A stretch of DNA of 64,000 nt from Haloterrigena sp. KLK7 (lineage in GTDB: Archaea > Halobacteriota > Halobacteria > Halobacteriales > Natrialbaceae), in assembly GCF_037914945.1 (NCBI RefSeq), contig NZ_CP149787.1, forward strand, positions 3,038,001 through 3,102,000, in the 5' to 3' direction. Under the pieces are notes generated by a model. The model was not told where the DNA came from, made no database searches, and was given only the letters and a program-made list of their open reading frames with translations. The position numbers and the translations under genes were made by a program. Shown in pieces: positions 35,045 through 44,851 of the stretch; the stretch's first letter is position 1; the number at the start of each line of letters is the position of its first letter.

Positions 35045-35467
35045 ATGACGCGTTTCGACGCAGCCGAGGCGACCGAACGACGGAAACTGTACGTCGATGC
35101 CATTACCGCCCACCGCGAGCGCGGACGCGGCTTCCTGACCTTCGAGGCCGACGAGACCGCCCTCGAGAGCGACGATGACGGCGCCGAGCCGTCCGACTCG
35201 GCGCTGGGCGCCCCCTGGATTCAGTTCGCGGACGGCACGATCAACGTCGACTGTACCGACGACGAACTCGATACCCTCAAATCCGTCCTCGGGGAGTTTC
35301 CGGCGTTCAAGATCGACGAGATCAATCGACCCGAGGACGCAGCGGGCGTCAACGTTCGGGTGAGCGCGAAGGCCGATCCGAACCGAATCGCTCAGTGCCT
35401 CGACGCGATCTTTCAGCGGGTATACGAACTCCCCGACGACGTTCGGGTCTGGGTCGTCGAACTCTAG
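35045..35467 (+). CDS. conserved haloarchaeal protein of unknown function
   Basis: The 140-residue protein ([20 protein letters not shown]) is acidic and soluble. Its C-terminal segment [20 protein letters not shown] and the ending [10 protein letters not shown] look conserved in haloarchaea, as I recall similar small proteins. It is divergent from adk, with only about 60 bases between the starts, so the two promoters overlap. No motif suggests a function. Confidence 0.7.
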   Translation: MTRFDAAEATERRKLYVDAITAHRERGRGFLTFEADETALESDDDGAEPSDSALGAPWIQFADGTINVDCTDDELDTLKSVLGEFPAFKIDEINRPEDAAGVNVRVSAKADPNRIAQCLDAIFQRVYELPDDVRVWVVEL

Positions 35468-35885
35468 TCGGGAGCTCGTCGCAACCCCGATCCGCTCGCC
35501 GATCGGTCGATCGGTATCCGATAGTCCGGTCCGAAAATACGCCGCGCGTGCGCGAAACGCGCCTTCGATTCGGCCCTTCGTCCGACGGTGAAAGGTACCG
35601 GCGGGATCCCTCGGGCGCGATGGTCCGAACACGTTCGCTCTCGGGCGGACGAACAGTCGATAAGCTGTCCGTGCGAGAACACGATTTCGACGGACAACGA
35701 CAGAAAAAAGACCCTCGACTCTAACCGAATGTTGAGGGACTGAGAGGTGATGGCACGATGCAACGAAACCGGGACGGTCAAATTCACCGGACGGATGCCC
35801 GGTGAGCGGCGACAACCGGGCCGTTTCCAAATAGATAAGTGCTCCCGGCCATCATCCTCCGACATATAAGCGGTCTTCAAACGAG
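35468..35885. other. upstream region of the cytochrome oxidase operon
   Basis: This 418-base spacer holds no gene. A hairpin with 7-base arms (TCACCGG at 35784-35790, complement at 35799-35805) lies about 80 bases ahead of coxB. An AT-rich TATA-like GACATATAAG is at 35861-35870, 16 bases before the GTG start, consistent with a nearly leaderless transcript. Confidence 0.5.
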
Positions 35886-36911
35886 GTGAACACAATTTAC
35901 AGCGCACTAACGACCCCGATTCCGTTGCAGGAGACACGCGTCGACGTGTTCGAGGACATCTTCCTGGTGTTTCTCGGACTCGGGACGCTCGTCGGTGTCG
36001 TCGTGGTCTCGTATGTCTTGTACAACGCGTACAAGTATCGGGACGACGGCGAGGCGAAAGACGACGAGTCGCTGCCGACAGTCGGGGAACTACCGACAGG
36101 TGGAAAGGGTGGAAAGAAGCTGTTCCTATCGTTCGGTATCAGCGCCGTCATCGTCATTTCGCTGGTGATCTGGACGTACGGGATGCTCCTGTACGTCGAG
36201 GATCCCCAGGACGAGTTCGACGAGGAACCGGTCGAGATCGAAGTCACCGGCGAGAACTTCGCCTGGTACTTCGAGTACGCGAACGGCATCGAATCGAGCA
36301 CCACAATGCGCGTTCCGGCCGATCACCCGGTCGCAATCGAGACGACGTCAGGAGACGTCTGGCACACGTTCGGCGTACCCGACTTACGGGTGAAAGCCGA
36401 CGCAATTCCGGGCGAGTACGACGAGACGTGGTTCATGGCCGACGAAGCCGGCACGGAACACGAAATCAAATGTTTCGAACTCTGCGGTCGAGGACACACG
36501 GCCATGACCGGTACGGTTCAGGTCATGGAAGAAGAGGCGTTCAACGAGTGGCTCAATAACCAACTGACGCTCGAGGTCACGATCGAGGATCAGAACGAAA
36601 CGCCGGTCACCGAGGGCTACGAGATGACCCTCGAGCACACCGAGAACGCCCAGTACGAGGAGGACCTCGTGCACAACTACACCGCCGACGACTTCGACGA
36701 GAACGGGACGATCAGTCTCGACCACGAGGACCTCCAGCAGGGCGGTGAGTACAACGTGACGATCACGTTCGAGGACGACCAGTACGAGACGATCGAGGAG
36801 ACGACCGAGATCACCCGTCCTTCGAGCGAGACCTTCACGGTCGGAAGTGCTAACGAAACGGATAATGGAAACGGAAACAACGAGAGCGCAGACGGAGGTG
36901 GCGGCGAATGA
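35886..36911 (+). CDS. coxB: cytochrome c oxidase subunit II
   Basis: The 341-residue protein has two N-terminal membrane helices (about residues 24-50 and 78-102) and then the cupredoxin domain. The CuA ligands are visible: a histidine in DVWHTFGVPDL, then CFELCGRGHTAM with both cysteines, the histidine and the methionine. A halophilic C-terminal extension of over 100 acidic residues follows, ending in an Asn/Gly-rich tail. I use the GTG at 35886, which fits the TATA-like box. It overlaps coxA by four bases (ATGA) and accepts electrons from a copper protein or cytochrome. Confidence 0.95.
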   Translation: MNTIYSALTTPIPLQETRVDVFEDIFLVFLGLGTLVGVVVVSYVLYNAYKYRDDGEAKDDESLPTVGELPTGGKGGKKLFLSFGISAVIVISLVIWTYGMLLYVEDPQDEFDEEPVEIEVTGENFAWYFEYANGIESSTTMRVPADHPVAIETTSGDVWHTFGVPDLRVKADAIPGEYDETWFMADEAGTEHEIKCFELCGRGHTAMTGTVQVMEEEAFNEWLNNQLTLEVTIEDQNETPVTEGYEMTLEHTENAQYEEDLVHNYTADDFDENGTISLDHEDLQQGGEYNVTITFEDDQYETIEETTEITRPSSETFTVGSANETDNGNGNNESADGGGGE

Positions 36912-39382
36912 GTGATCTACCGCCGATGACGTCGGTCAAGCGATGGCTGGTCACGACCAACCACAAGGACGTCGGGATCCTCTATATCGCCACAGCCTTG
37001 TTCTTCCTCCTGCTCGGAGGGGTGCTCGCGCTGCTCTTCCGCGCCCACCTCTGGGTGCCCGGCGGAACGGGACTGCTCGAGAACATGGAGTTCAACCAGG
37101 CCGTCACGGCCCACGGGCTGTTGATGGTCTTCTGGTTCCTCTCGCCGATCGCGTCCGGATTCGCGAACTACTTCGTCCCGCTACAGATCGGCGCGAAGGA
37201 CCTCGCGTTCCCCCGACTGAACGCCCTGAGCTACTGGTTCTACCTGTTCTCGGGGATTCTGATGGGCGTCTCGTTCTTCCAGGGGAAGACGTTCGCCGGC
37301 GGCTGGACGATGTACGCGCCGCTGAACGTTCCGTCGTTTAACACGGTGATGGAGGCGACGGCCGGCGGGAACGCGACGGTACTCGCGCTCCTGCTGTTCG
37401 TCATCTCGATCACGATCGGGACGGTGAACTTCCTCGTCACCATTCACCGTTCGCGTGCGGAGGGCCTCGGCCTGTGGAACATGCCGATGTTCACGTGGTC
37501 GTGGCTGCTGACGATCTGGATGATGCTGTTCGCGTTCGCGGCGCTGCTCGCCGCGCTCCTGTTGCTGTCGATCGACCGCGTCATGCTCACGCAGTACTTC
37601 TCGACCGATCAGGGCTCGAGTCTGCTGTGGGCGCACCTGTTCTGGTTCTTCGGGCATCCGGAGGTGTACATCGTCTTCTTCCCCGCGCTGGGGATCATGT
37701 TCGAGACGTTCCAGACGTTCACGGGACGCCGCCTGGTCGGCCGCAAGTGGGTCATCATCGCGATGGTCCTCGTCGCGGTCCAGTCGTTCCTCGTCTGGAT
37801 GCACCACATGTTCCTGACGGCGATCAACCTCGAGATCAAGACGCTGTTCATGGCGACGACCATCGGGATCTCGCTGCCCTTCGACCTGATGGTCTTCGCG
37901 CTGATCTACACGATGGTCAAGGGACGCGTACGGTTCACCACGCCGTTCCTGTTCAGCCTCGGGGCACTCGTCCTGTTCATCCTCGGCGGCATCACCGGGG
38001 TCTTCCTCGGCGCCGTCGTCCTGGACTACGAGTTCCGGGGCACCTACTGGGTCGTCGCTCACTTCCACTACGTGATGGTTTCGGGAGTCACCGCGCTGGT
38101 CGCCGGGATCTACTACTGGTGGCCGAAAATCAGCGGGAAGATGTACTCCGAGACCCTCGGAAAGATCAACTTCGCGGTCTACTTCATCGGGTTCAACCTG
38201 CTGTACTTCCCGATGTTCCTCGCCTGGGAGACGCCCCGTCGCGTCTTCGACTACAGCGAGGGCGCACAGATCTACCACCAGGCGTCGACCGTCGGGGCGT
38301 TCGTTCTCGGCGCGTCGTTCCTGATCATGTTCTTCACGCTCGGGAAGAGCCTGCTCACAGGGCCCGACGCACCCGATAACCCCTGGGAGTACTCCCGCAC
38401 CGCCGAGTGGGCGATCCCCTCGCCCCCGCCGCTGGAGAACTGGACCGACCGACCCAGCTACGCCAGCGGCCGCCTCGAGTTCGTCGACGACGCGGCGGCC
38501 GCCACCGACGGCGGCGTCGCGACCGGACACGAAGCGACCGCTGCGGACACGGCCCACGAGGAACACGCCGATCACGCCAGCATCTGGCCGCTGGGGATCG
38601 GACTCGGAACGTTCGTGTTCTTCCTCGGGCTGTCCGGAATGACCCCGTACGTCTACGAGTTCATTCAGGGAACCGATCACCCGCCGGAGCACCTCGCCGA
38701 CGCCGCAGTCGATCCGAGTATCACGTATCCGATCCTGACGCTCCTCGGCGTCGGGATCCTCGGCGTCTCGCTGTTCAAGTTCGGCGTCGAGGAGTTCAAC
38801 GTGCCCGAGACGGCCATCGCCGAACGCTGGCCGTTCGGCGGCGTCGGTAACACGAAGTTCGGCGTCTGGGTCTTCCTCGCGTCGGACGTCGTCGTCTTCG
38901 GCGGCGCCATCGGGGCGTACGTCTTCATGCGCCTCCACGGCGGCTGGGATAACTGGCACCTCGACACGATCACGATGGCAGGGCTGTTCAACACCTACGT
39001 CCTGCTGACCTCGAGTTTCACCGTGATCCTGGCGCTCGCCTTCGCCGAACGGAAGAACAAGAAGGCCATGCTCGGCTCGATGGTCGCGACGGTCCTGTTG
39101 GCGTTCGTCTTCATGGGCGTCAAGGCCTTCGAGTACAGCAGCAAGTTCGCCGACGGTCACTACTGGTTCAGCGGGATCGATTACTCGATCTACTTCGTCA
39201 CGACCGGGCTGCACGCGCTGCACGTGCTCCTCGGCGTGCTCGTCGCGCTGTTCATGATCTACCGGATCGTCAGCGTCGACGCCTATCTGGAGGACCACCG
39301 GCCGGTGGAGTTCTTCGGCCTCTACTGGCACTTCGTCGACATCGTCTGGGTCTTCCTCTTCCCGCTGTTCTACCTGATGTAG
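36908..39382 (+). CDS. coxA: cytochrome c oxidase subunit I fused to subunit III
   Basis: The first 510 or so residues are subunit I: AHGLLMVFWFLSP (haem a ligand), GHPEVYIVFFPALG (CuB His with the crosslinked Tyr), WMHHMFLT (two CuB His) and AHFHYVM (haem ligands). A linker rich in His, Ala and Asp follows. From about residue 555 to 824 comes subunit III, with FLASDVVVFGGAIGAYVFMR and LYWHFVDIVWVFLFPLFYL. The total of 824 residues is the length of a fused I-III subunit. The HPEVY tyrosine marks a type A haem-copper oxidase that reduces oxygen and pumps protons. Confidence 0.97.
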   Translation: MSDLPPMTSVKRWLVTTNHKDVGILYIATALFFLLLGGVLALLFRAHLWVPGGTGLLENMEFNQAVTAHGLLMVFWFLSPIASGFANYFVPLQIGAKDLAFPRLNALSYWFYLFSGILMGVSFFQGKTFAGGWTMYAPLNVPSFNTVMEATAGGNATVLALLLFVISITIGTVNFLVTIHRSRAEGLGLWNMPMFTWSWLLTIWMMLFAFAALLAALLLLSIDRVMLTQYFSTDQGSSLLWAHLFWFFGHPEVYIVFFPALGIMFETFQTFTGRRLVGRKWVIIAMVLVAVQSFLVWMHHMFLTAINLEIKTLFMATTIGISLPFDLMVFALIYTMVKGRVRFTTPFLFSLGALVLFILGGITGVFLGAVVLDYEFRGTYWVVAHFHYVMVSGVTALVAGIYYWWPKISGKMYSETLGKINFAVYFIGFNLLYFPMFLAWETPRRVFDYSEGAQIYHQASTVGAFVLGASFLIMFFTLGKSLLTGPDAPDNPWEYSRTAEWAIPSPPPLENWTDRPSYASGRLEFVDDAAAATDGGVATGHEATAADTAHEEHADHASIWPLGIGLGTFVFFLGLSGMTPYVYEFIQGTDHPPEHLADAAVDPSITYPILTLLGVGILGVSLFKFGVEEFNVPETAIAERWPFGGVGNTKFGVWVFLASDVVVFGGAIGAYVFMRLHGGWDNWHLDTITMAGLFNTYVLLTSSFTVILALAFAERKNKKAMLGSMVATVLLAFVFMGVKAFEYSSKFADGHYWFSGIDYSIYFVTTGLHALHVLLGVLVALFMIYRIVSVDAYLEDHRPVEFFGLYWHFVDIVWVFLFPLFYLM

Positions 39383-39624
39383 CGGCCCCCGCGGCTCGCT
39401 ACGCGATTCGGTCGATTTTTTCGAGACGCGCTCGCTCGAGTGACGGTATCGTGAGCCGCGTGTCCTGACGGGAATCAGTTACCGGCCCGTCGCCGTTCGC
39501 CGATAGCCGAGAGAACGGTCGTGCAAGAGACGGTCGACGGCGACTGTGACTCGAGTAATGGAACGAATACGGTACCCTCGACTCGAAACGCTGTTGGACC
39601 ACTAACTGAGATCGAGTGCGCCTG

Positions 39625-40198
39625 CTACGCGTCGTCGCGATCGAACGAGAGCGCCGACCGGAGGACCCAGAGGTCGACCGCGGCGACGACCGCCACACCG
39701 CAGCGAAGCGGAGCGAGGCTCGACTGAGACTCCGCGGTGCTCGCGTCCTCCGATTCGCCACCGGTCGTCCCGACGGAGCGCTGGTCGCTTCTCGTGAACC
39801 GCCTCGACTGCCGAGAACCGAGCGAACGTCTCGAGGTCGATCCGATCGGTGTCGACGGTGAGCAAGACGGCGTTGGCCACCCAGAACTCGGTCTCGACGC
39901 TGACTCCCGACGTTCGATCGGCGTAGTCGAGCAACGGTTCCTGCGTCTCTTCGGCGTAATCGATGAGGTACGCGTCGGCGTCGTCGGTCGGGACCGCGTC
40001 GGGAACCGTCGGCTCCTCGAGTCGAACCACGGCCTCGACCGTGTCGTCGGCCGACTCGAGCGAGTCATCGATCCTGATCGACTCGTTTGCCGAGATCTCG
40101 TTGTCAGCGTGGCCGTCGACCGGCGTCGCAGTGGCCCCACCCTCGGAGCCGAGAGCGGGAGCGATACCGCCGGCGAGGACGGGTGTCGAGAGCAGCAT
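39625..40198 (-). pseudogene. subtilisin-propeptide (I9)-like protein, frameshifted
   Basis: The frame from ATG 40198 encodes a signal-like start (MLLSTPVLAGGIAPALG) and a domain resembling the inhibitor propeptide of halophilic S8 proteases. The key segments are VEAVVRLEEPTVPDA, FWVANAVLLTVDTDRIDL and SAVEAVHE. After this point the frame becomes Arg-rich. The next frame continues plausibly as a linker (TTGGESEDASTAESQ) and one membrane segment (CGVAVVAAVDLWVL) to a stop at 39625. A frameshift near 39790 is likely. No catalytic protease domain is present in the window. Confidence 0.45.
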
Positions 40199-40373
40199 CG
40201 TCGCGTCAGACTGGCGAGTGCGAGGGATCGCAACCGATCGCCCCGACTCGGGTCCGGAAAGAGAGGCGCCAGGCTACCGTCAGTGGCAGTCGCTGAATAA
40301 CGATGTTCTGGCGGGCAGACAGTCGTCGCGACGAGACGGCCGGTCCAACGCTTCGGTCGAGTTGCCGAATCGG

Positions 40374-40691
40374 TCAGCCGGCCCAGACGAGCGCGTAGAT
40401 GAAGGTGAACAGGAAGTACGTGAGGAACACGGAGACGGCGGCCTTGACGTGGAACGTGAAGAGTTCGTGCTGTTCGTCGTCGCGGACGTCCTCGACGGCC
40501 GCCCGCTCGTCGTCGCTCAGCTCGTCGGCGTGTGCGACATCGAGGTGGTACGTCGCGTACCGCTGGTCGCGAAACGGTCGGCCGCAGTAGGGACAGGTCG
40601 CTTCGGGCGTCTCGTCGGCCGGGACGTCGTACTCGTACTCCGTCACCGGTTCGGGACGCAGGTCGACGTCGGTAAGTTGCCCGGCGGTCAT
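40374..40691 (-). CDS. C2H2-type zinc-finger membrane protein of the oxidase locus
   Basis: The 105-residue protein has a C2H2-like motif CPYCGRPFRDQRYATYHLDV ending with AH. A charged segment and one C-terminal membrane helix (AAVSVFLTYFLFTFIYALVW) follow. I start at ATG 40691. Small proteins of this kind sit next to cox genes in haloarchaea and may help assembly or metal delivery, but this is inferred from position. Confidence 0.7.
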   Translation of the reverse strand: MTAGQLTDVDLRPEPVTEYEYDVPADETPEATCPYCGRPFRDQRYATYHLDVAHADELSDDERAAVEDVRDDEQHELFTFHVKAAVSVFLTYFLFTFIYALVWAG

Positions 40692-40799
40692 TCGTTGGCC
40701 TCGCGTTGGGAGCACGCGAAGAAGTGTCTACCGGTGTTCGCCGAACGCGTGGCCCCTCGAGTCGCGATCGGTGCGGTGGCGCGGACCGACTCCTCGCGG

Positions 40800-42203
40800 T
40801 CAGCTCGGCACGTACGCCGCTTCCGCGCCGGGCACCGAGACGAGGTACAGGCTGACCATCGTAAAGAAGACCATGACGACGATGAAGGGGTACTGGCTCC
40901 GGATCGCCTGCAGTTTGCCGGGGAACAGGTCGAACGAGACGGTGTGGGAGAGCCAGACCGCGAGGATGTGACCGATCAGGATCCCGGCGATCTCGACGTA
41001 GCCGAACCACGACGTCAGGGCGTACTCCGTCGGGTTCTCGGGCGGGTTCAGCGGCGCGGCGACGGTATCGATCAGCGACGGCCACAGCGAGATCGAGAAG
41101 CCGGCGTAGTGGGCGAAGTGATAGCCCGCGGCGATCGCGAGCAGCGGTGCCGCGAATCGGAGTCCGAGGTATCGCCGCGAGAGGTACGTCTCGGCGCGCT
41201 CCCGGGTGCGTTCCGCGGCGATCCAGTAGACCGCCCAGAAGAGACCGAACCCGGCCAGCAACAACGCGAGATAGACGAGCCGCGGCGGGAAACCGAGCTC
41301 GACCAGCGCCGTGACGGTCCGAGCGCCGGGGGCGGTCACGACGAAGCCGCTGTAGGTCAACTCCCAGACTAACGCGAGCACGAACGCGACCAGCGAGACG
41401 TCGGTCACCACGTCGTCCTCGCCCAGCCTCGCGCCCGGATACCGCAGCTCGAGGCCGTCGTCGGTCCGCTGAATCGGCGCGACGGCGCCGTAGAGCCGGA
41501 ACCAGACCGAGAGCGGGTCGCCCTTCCGGAACCACGTCTCGGGGGTGAAGGCGACCGCACCGGCGATCGTGAACGCCGAGTAGGCGACCACGACGGCCAC
41601 GAGCGCGCGCGGCGAGCTACTCAGGGGCGCGACGAGCTCGAGCCAGACGAGCGCGAGCAACGCGCCGACGGCGGGCCAGGAGCCGAGTCGGTCGGGATAG
41701 GTCGCGTAGCCGTTGGGGAGAACGGTCGCGATTCGCCGCCACGGGTTGAGCGCGGGCCACGGGTTGCCGACGGCGTACGTGAAGAGCGTCAGCAGCGCGC
41801 GGCCGCCGACGAACGTCAACAGGACGGCCGCGCTGAAACTGCCGTTCGACGGGCCGATGAGCCCGACGACGACGACGAACGCGAGCGCGCCGACGCCGGC
41901 AGTTCCGAGGAGCAACGAGCCGGCCGCCCGGAGCCGCTCGACCGGCAGGGAGAGCGTGTCGTCGTGGAACCGACCGATGGTCCGCCGATCGGTCACGAGC
42001 ATCGTCAGCACCGCGGAGGCGCCGATGACGCCGCCGCCGGTCGCGAGGTACAGCCACGTCGGCACCGACGTGTCGCCCCGGCTGCCTCCGAGTCCCGCCG
42101 CGACGTTACTCGCCGCGACGATGCCGGCGCCAGCGGCGACGGCCAGTACTGCGAGCGCACAGGCGATCCCGACCCGGCGGGCGAACACCGAACGTCCACT
42201 CAT
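40800..42203 (-). CDS. polytopic membrane protein of the oxidase locus
   Basis: The protein of 467 residues (476 if it starts at 42230) has about twelve hydrophobic segments. The segments NPWPALNPWRRIATVLPNGY and YAGFSISLWPSLIDTVAAPL are notable. Several loop histidines and tryptophans could line a cofactor site. I do not recognise the family. It is divergent from the subunit IV gene and flanked by oxidase genes, so a role in oxidase assembly or electron transfer is possible. Confidence 0.7.
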   Translation of the reverse strand: MSGRSVFARRVGIACALAVLAVAAGAGIVAASNVAAGLGGSRGDTSVPTWLYLATGGGVIGASAVLTMLVTDRRTIGRFHDDTLSLPVERLRAAGSLLLGTAGVGALAFVVVVGLIGPSNGSFSAAVLLTFVGGRALLTLFTYAVGNPWPALNPWRRIATVLPNGYATYPDRLGSWPAVGALLALVWLELVAPLSSSPRALVAVVVAYSAFTIAGAVAFTPETWFRKGDPLSVWFRLYGAVAPIQRTDDGLELRYPGARLGEDDVVTDVSLVAFVLALVWELTYSGFVVTAPGARTVTALVELGFPPRLVYLALLLAGFGLFWAVYWIAAERTRERAETYLSRRYLGLRFAAPLLAIAAGYHFAHYAGFSISLWPSLIDTVAAPLNPPENPTEYALTSWFGYVEIAGILIGHILAVWLSHTVSFDLFPGKLQAIRSQYPFIVVMVFFTMVSLYLVSVPGAEAAYVPS

Positions 42204-42346
42204 TAGTGAACGGTTGGACTGGGCTCCCATCTACGTGTCGCTTCCCTCGAGAGAGGGCCGCGAGATCGCATCGAGGCCGGGCCGTAATGCGCCGCCGTCG
42301 ATCGTTTGAGGAAGGTATAAGTGGCCGTCATCCGCATTGTACACCA

Positions 42347-42610
42347 ATGGCTGACATCCGGACGTACACCCTCATATACATCGCACTGGTGGCGCTGGCG
42401 ACGGGGAAGTTCGTCTTCTTCCACCTCGAGGCGTTCACCTACCAGATGGCGCTGATCGGAACGATCATCCTGGCGATCATCAAGGTCGGGCTGATCGCCG
42501 GCTACTTCCAGCACCTGAAGGAGGAACCGCGGTCGATTAGCTATATGATGGCGACCGCCGTCTTCATGGTCTTCCTGCTGACCATCGCGGCGGGCTACTC
42601 CATCCAGTAA
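42347..42610 (+). CDS. cytochrome c oxidase subunit IV-like protein
   Basis: The 87-residue protein (MADIRTYTLIYIALVALATG) has three membrane helices. HLKEEPRSISYMMATAVFMV between the second and third is typical of prokaryotic oxidase subunit IV (CoxD/CyoD type). It should stabilise the oxidase complex. I start at ATG 42347, since the 47 upstream codons of the open frame are Arg-rich. It lies 3 kb from coxA with the divergent membrane gene in between. Confidence 0.85.
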   Translation: MADIRTYTLIYIALVALATGKFVFFHLEAFTYQMALIGTIILAIIKVGLIAGYFQHLKEEPRSISYMMATAVFMVFLLTIAAGYSIQ

Positions 42611-42753
42611 TCGCGTTCGCCGCCACCGACGACGGCGTACCCACCACCCGCACTGTCCGCCATCGGTCTCCGATTCTCCTCGACTCGGTTTTCGTCCGAT
42701 CGCACTCCGCTCGAGTCGCGCGTCTCTCGTGACCGCTCGAGAAGCGGCGGTCC

Positions 42754-42871
42754 TCAGACCGGTTCGAACCACGGTCGGAGCGAAGCTCCTCCCTGATTCG
42801 AACCGGCTTCACGTCTGCGTCTGTCGCTCACGGGTGTTCGCGACAGAACAGGGATCAGACCGGTTCGAACC
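42754..42871. repeat. 17-base direct repeat around the end of the DUF35 gene
   Basis: TCAGACCGGTTCGAACC occurs at 42754-42770 and again at 42855-42871, where it forms the last codons and stop of the DUF35-type gene. The second copy is part of a perfect 16-base palindrome (42859-42874). The copied gene end suggests a local duplication. Confidence 0.55.
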
Positions 42872-43232
42872 GGTAGCCGTCCCAGTCCTGGCTCTCGGGC
42901 TCGCGGATGCCGGCATCGGGCTCGCGGAGTTCCTCGACGTACACGGGTTCGACTTCGTCGCCGGTCTCGATGTCGTCGGTCGTCACTTGACCGATCGCGC
43001 GGACCGACCGGCTCTCACCGTCGGACGTCTCTCCGATCTCGAACTCGACGACGGCGAGGGTATTCGGTTGGCGGACGCCGGGGGGCGTCGCCGTGCTCGT
43101 CGTCCAGGTGATGACTTCACCGGTGTACTCACTGAGGTCGATCGTCTCCACCGGTTCCGCACCGCCGCGACTGCGCGGGTGGCCGGGGTAACTGATCGAA
43201 CCGTCCTCGTAGCGGATCGCTTCCATCGTCAT
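42855..43232 (-). CDS. DUF35/OB-fold protein, partner of the thiolase
   Basis: The 125-residue protein has the OB-fold part of DUF35 proteins (TGEVITWTTSTATPPGVRQP, LAVVEFEIGE). I do not see the N-terminal zinc-ribbon cysteines of classical members. It overlaps the thiolase stop in an ATGA junction. In archaea, DUF35 proteins bind thiolases and can bridge them to HMG-CoA synthase, so a complex with the upstream gene product is likely. Confidence 0.8.
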   Translation of the reverse strand: MTMEAIRYEDGSISYPGHPRSRGGAEPVETIDLSEYTGEVITWTTSTATPPGVRQPNTLAVVEFEIGETSDGESRSVRAIGQVTTDDIETGDEVEPVYVEELREPDAGIREPESQDWDGYRFEPV

Positions 43233-44398
43233 CGTGCTGCCTCCATGATGGTCGTGATAACGCAGTTACCGAAGCCGCCGACGTTACAGCAGAGGCCGAC
43301 GTCCGCGTCGACCTGTCGCGGCCCCGCTTCTCCGATCAACTGTTCGTAGATCTCGACCCCTTGTGCGACCCCGCTGGCGCCCAGCGGGTGACCCTTCGAC
43401 TTGAGTCCACCGGAGGTGTTGATCGGCAACTCTCCGGTGTCACGCTCGGTGTAGCCCTCCTCGACGAGTTTCCACGCTTCGCCCTGCTCGGCAAAGCCGA
43501 GTCCTTCCATCTGGAGGAACTCGAGGATAGTGAACATGTCGTGGAGTTCGGCGACGTCGATATCGTCGGGGCCGTAGCCGCTCATCTCGTAGGCGCCCTT
43601 CCCGCTCTCGACGACGCCGCCCATCACGGTCGGATCCTCGCGCTCGTGGACGACGTGGGTGTCCGTCGCGCCGTCGACGCCCGAAATGACGACGTAGTCG
43701 TCGGTGTACTCCCGAGCGGTCTCCTCGGAACAGAACAGGAGGGCGGCCGAGCCGTCGGTGACCGGACAGAAGTCGTACAGCCGCAGCGGATCGGCGATGA
43801 TCGGCGACTCGAGGATCGTCTCGACGTCGACCTCCTTCTGGAACTGCGCGTGGGGGTTGTCGACGCCGTTCCTGTGGTTCTTAGCGGCGACCCACGCGAG
43901 GCTCTCTCGGGGCCCGTCGAACCGCTCGAGGTAGTTGCGCGCCGTCAGCCCGGCGAACGAGGGGAGCGTGACGCCGTGTTTGTACTCGACGGGGTGCCCG
44001 ACGGAGGCGATGATGTCGGTCGATTCGCCGGTCGTCCGATGAGTCATCTTCTCGCCGCCGACGAGCAGCGTCATATCGCTGGCGCCGCTGGCGATCGACT
44101 GCCAGGCAGCGTACATGCCTGCGCCGCCGCTCGAGCTGGTCTGGTCGACGCGCTGGGTGTACGCCGGCATCGCGCCGAGGTCGTGAACGAGGGCGTTCAT
44201 CACGCCCGTCATGCCCTCGAACTCGCCGCTGGCCATATTCGACACGTACAGATGGTCGACGTCGCTGGCGTCGGCACCCGCGTCCGCCAGACACTCGAGG
44301 CCGGCCTCCGAAAGGAGGTCGAGGATCCACTCTCCCTCGCGTTGCCCGAACTGGGTCATCGATGCGCCGATGACTGCTACATCTTGTGCTGTTGTCAT
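43229..44398 (-). CDS. thiolase-family protein with Cys-to-Ser at the nucleophile
   Basis: The 389-residue protein has the thiolase layout: an N-terminal VAVIGASMTQFG, a catalytic-loop region, an HDMFT histidine region, GGLKSKGHPLGASG and a C-terminal CCNVGGFGN with cysteine. The position of the nucleophilic cysteine reads VDQTSSSGGAG, with Ser88 where CASG or CSSG is normal. It may be non-canonical or use another nucleophile. It is an operon with the DUF35 protein, as with archaeal acetoacetyl-CoA thiolases. I start at ATG 44398. Confidence 0.85.
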   Translation of the reverse strand: MTTAQDVAVIGASMTQFGQREGEWILDLLSEAGLECLADAGADASDVDHLYVSNMASGEFEGMTGVMNALVHDLGAMPAYTQRVDQTSSSGGAGMYAAWQSIASGASDMTLLVGGEKMTHRTTGESTDIIASVGHPVEYKHGVTLPSFAGLTARNYLERFDGPRESLAWVAAKNHRNGVDNPHAQFQKEVDVETILESPIIADPLRLYDFCPVTDGSAALLFCSEETAREYTDDYVVISGVDGATDTHVVHEREDPTVMGGVVESGKGAYEMSGYGPDDIDVAELHDMFTILEFLQMEGLGFAEQGEAWKLVEEGYTERDTGELPINTSGGLKSKGHPLGASGVAQGVEIYEQLIGEAGPRQVDADVGLCCNVGGFGNCVITTIMEAAR

Positions 44399-44851
44399 CC
44401 CGTAGACGACGAGTACCACGAAGTTCAGCGTAAAAACACGGCCTTGCGACAGCAGGTGAGACGGCGCAGAAGCTATTTACTTCCGTTCGGTCACCGCTCG
44501 AGACGATCATCTGGCGGGCATCGTCTCGAGACGGACGGTGGCGCCTCGACTCTCGGGGAACGCACCGAGCGCCGTCGCTGGTGGGTGTCGAGAACGGCGA
44601 GAAGAAATGGAGTCCGTTGGTCGCCGCCGAACATCTCGCGCATCAACCGATAAAAGCCAATAAAATCTAAAAAGAAGGTGAATATTTCCGCATTTAAATC
44701 GACGGTTCAACGCCGGGAGAGATTCCTCATGGATGTCATCAATATAGCCGCGTAGCTCGTCATGACCGTCTTGAATGGAGTGAAGATCAACGTCTACATG
44801 CCTGTGTTATTGGCTTTGACGCTGCTCTGCAGAATCTACCCATTGACTCTT
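44399..44851. other. intergenic region at the edge of the GH16 insert
   Basis: This 453-base gap marks a drop in GC content, from typical haloarchaeal sequence at its left end to AT-richer DNA from about 44650. A minus-strand frame near 44640-44770 could encode DLHSIQDGHDELRGYIDDIH and may be a gene relic. I see nothing else in it. Confidence 0.4.

Noticed and set aside
37181-39331. 716-codon minus-strand frame opposite coxA
   Set aside because: It is a shadow of the oxidase gene, made of Asp, Glu, Arg and Val repeats.
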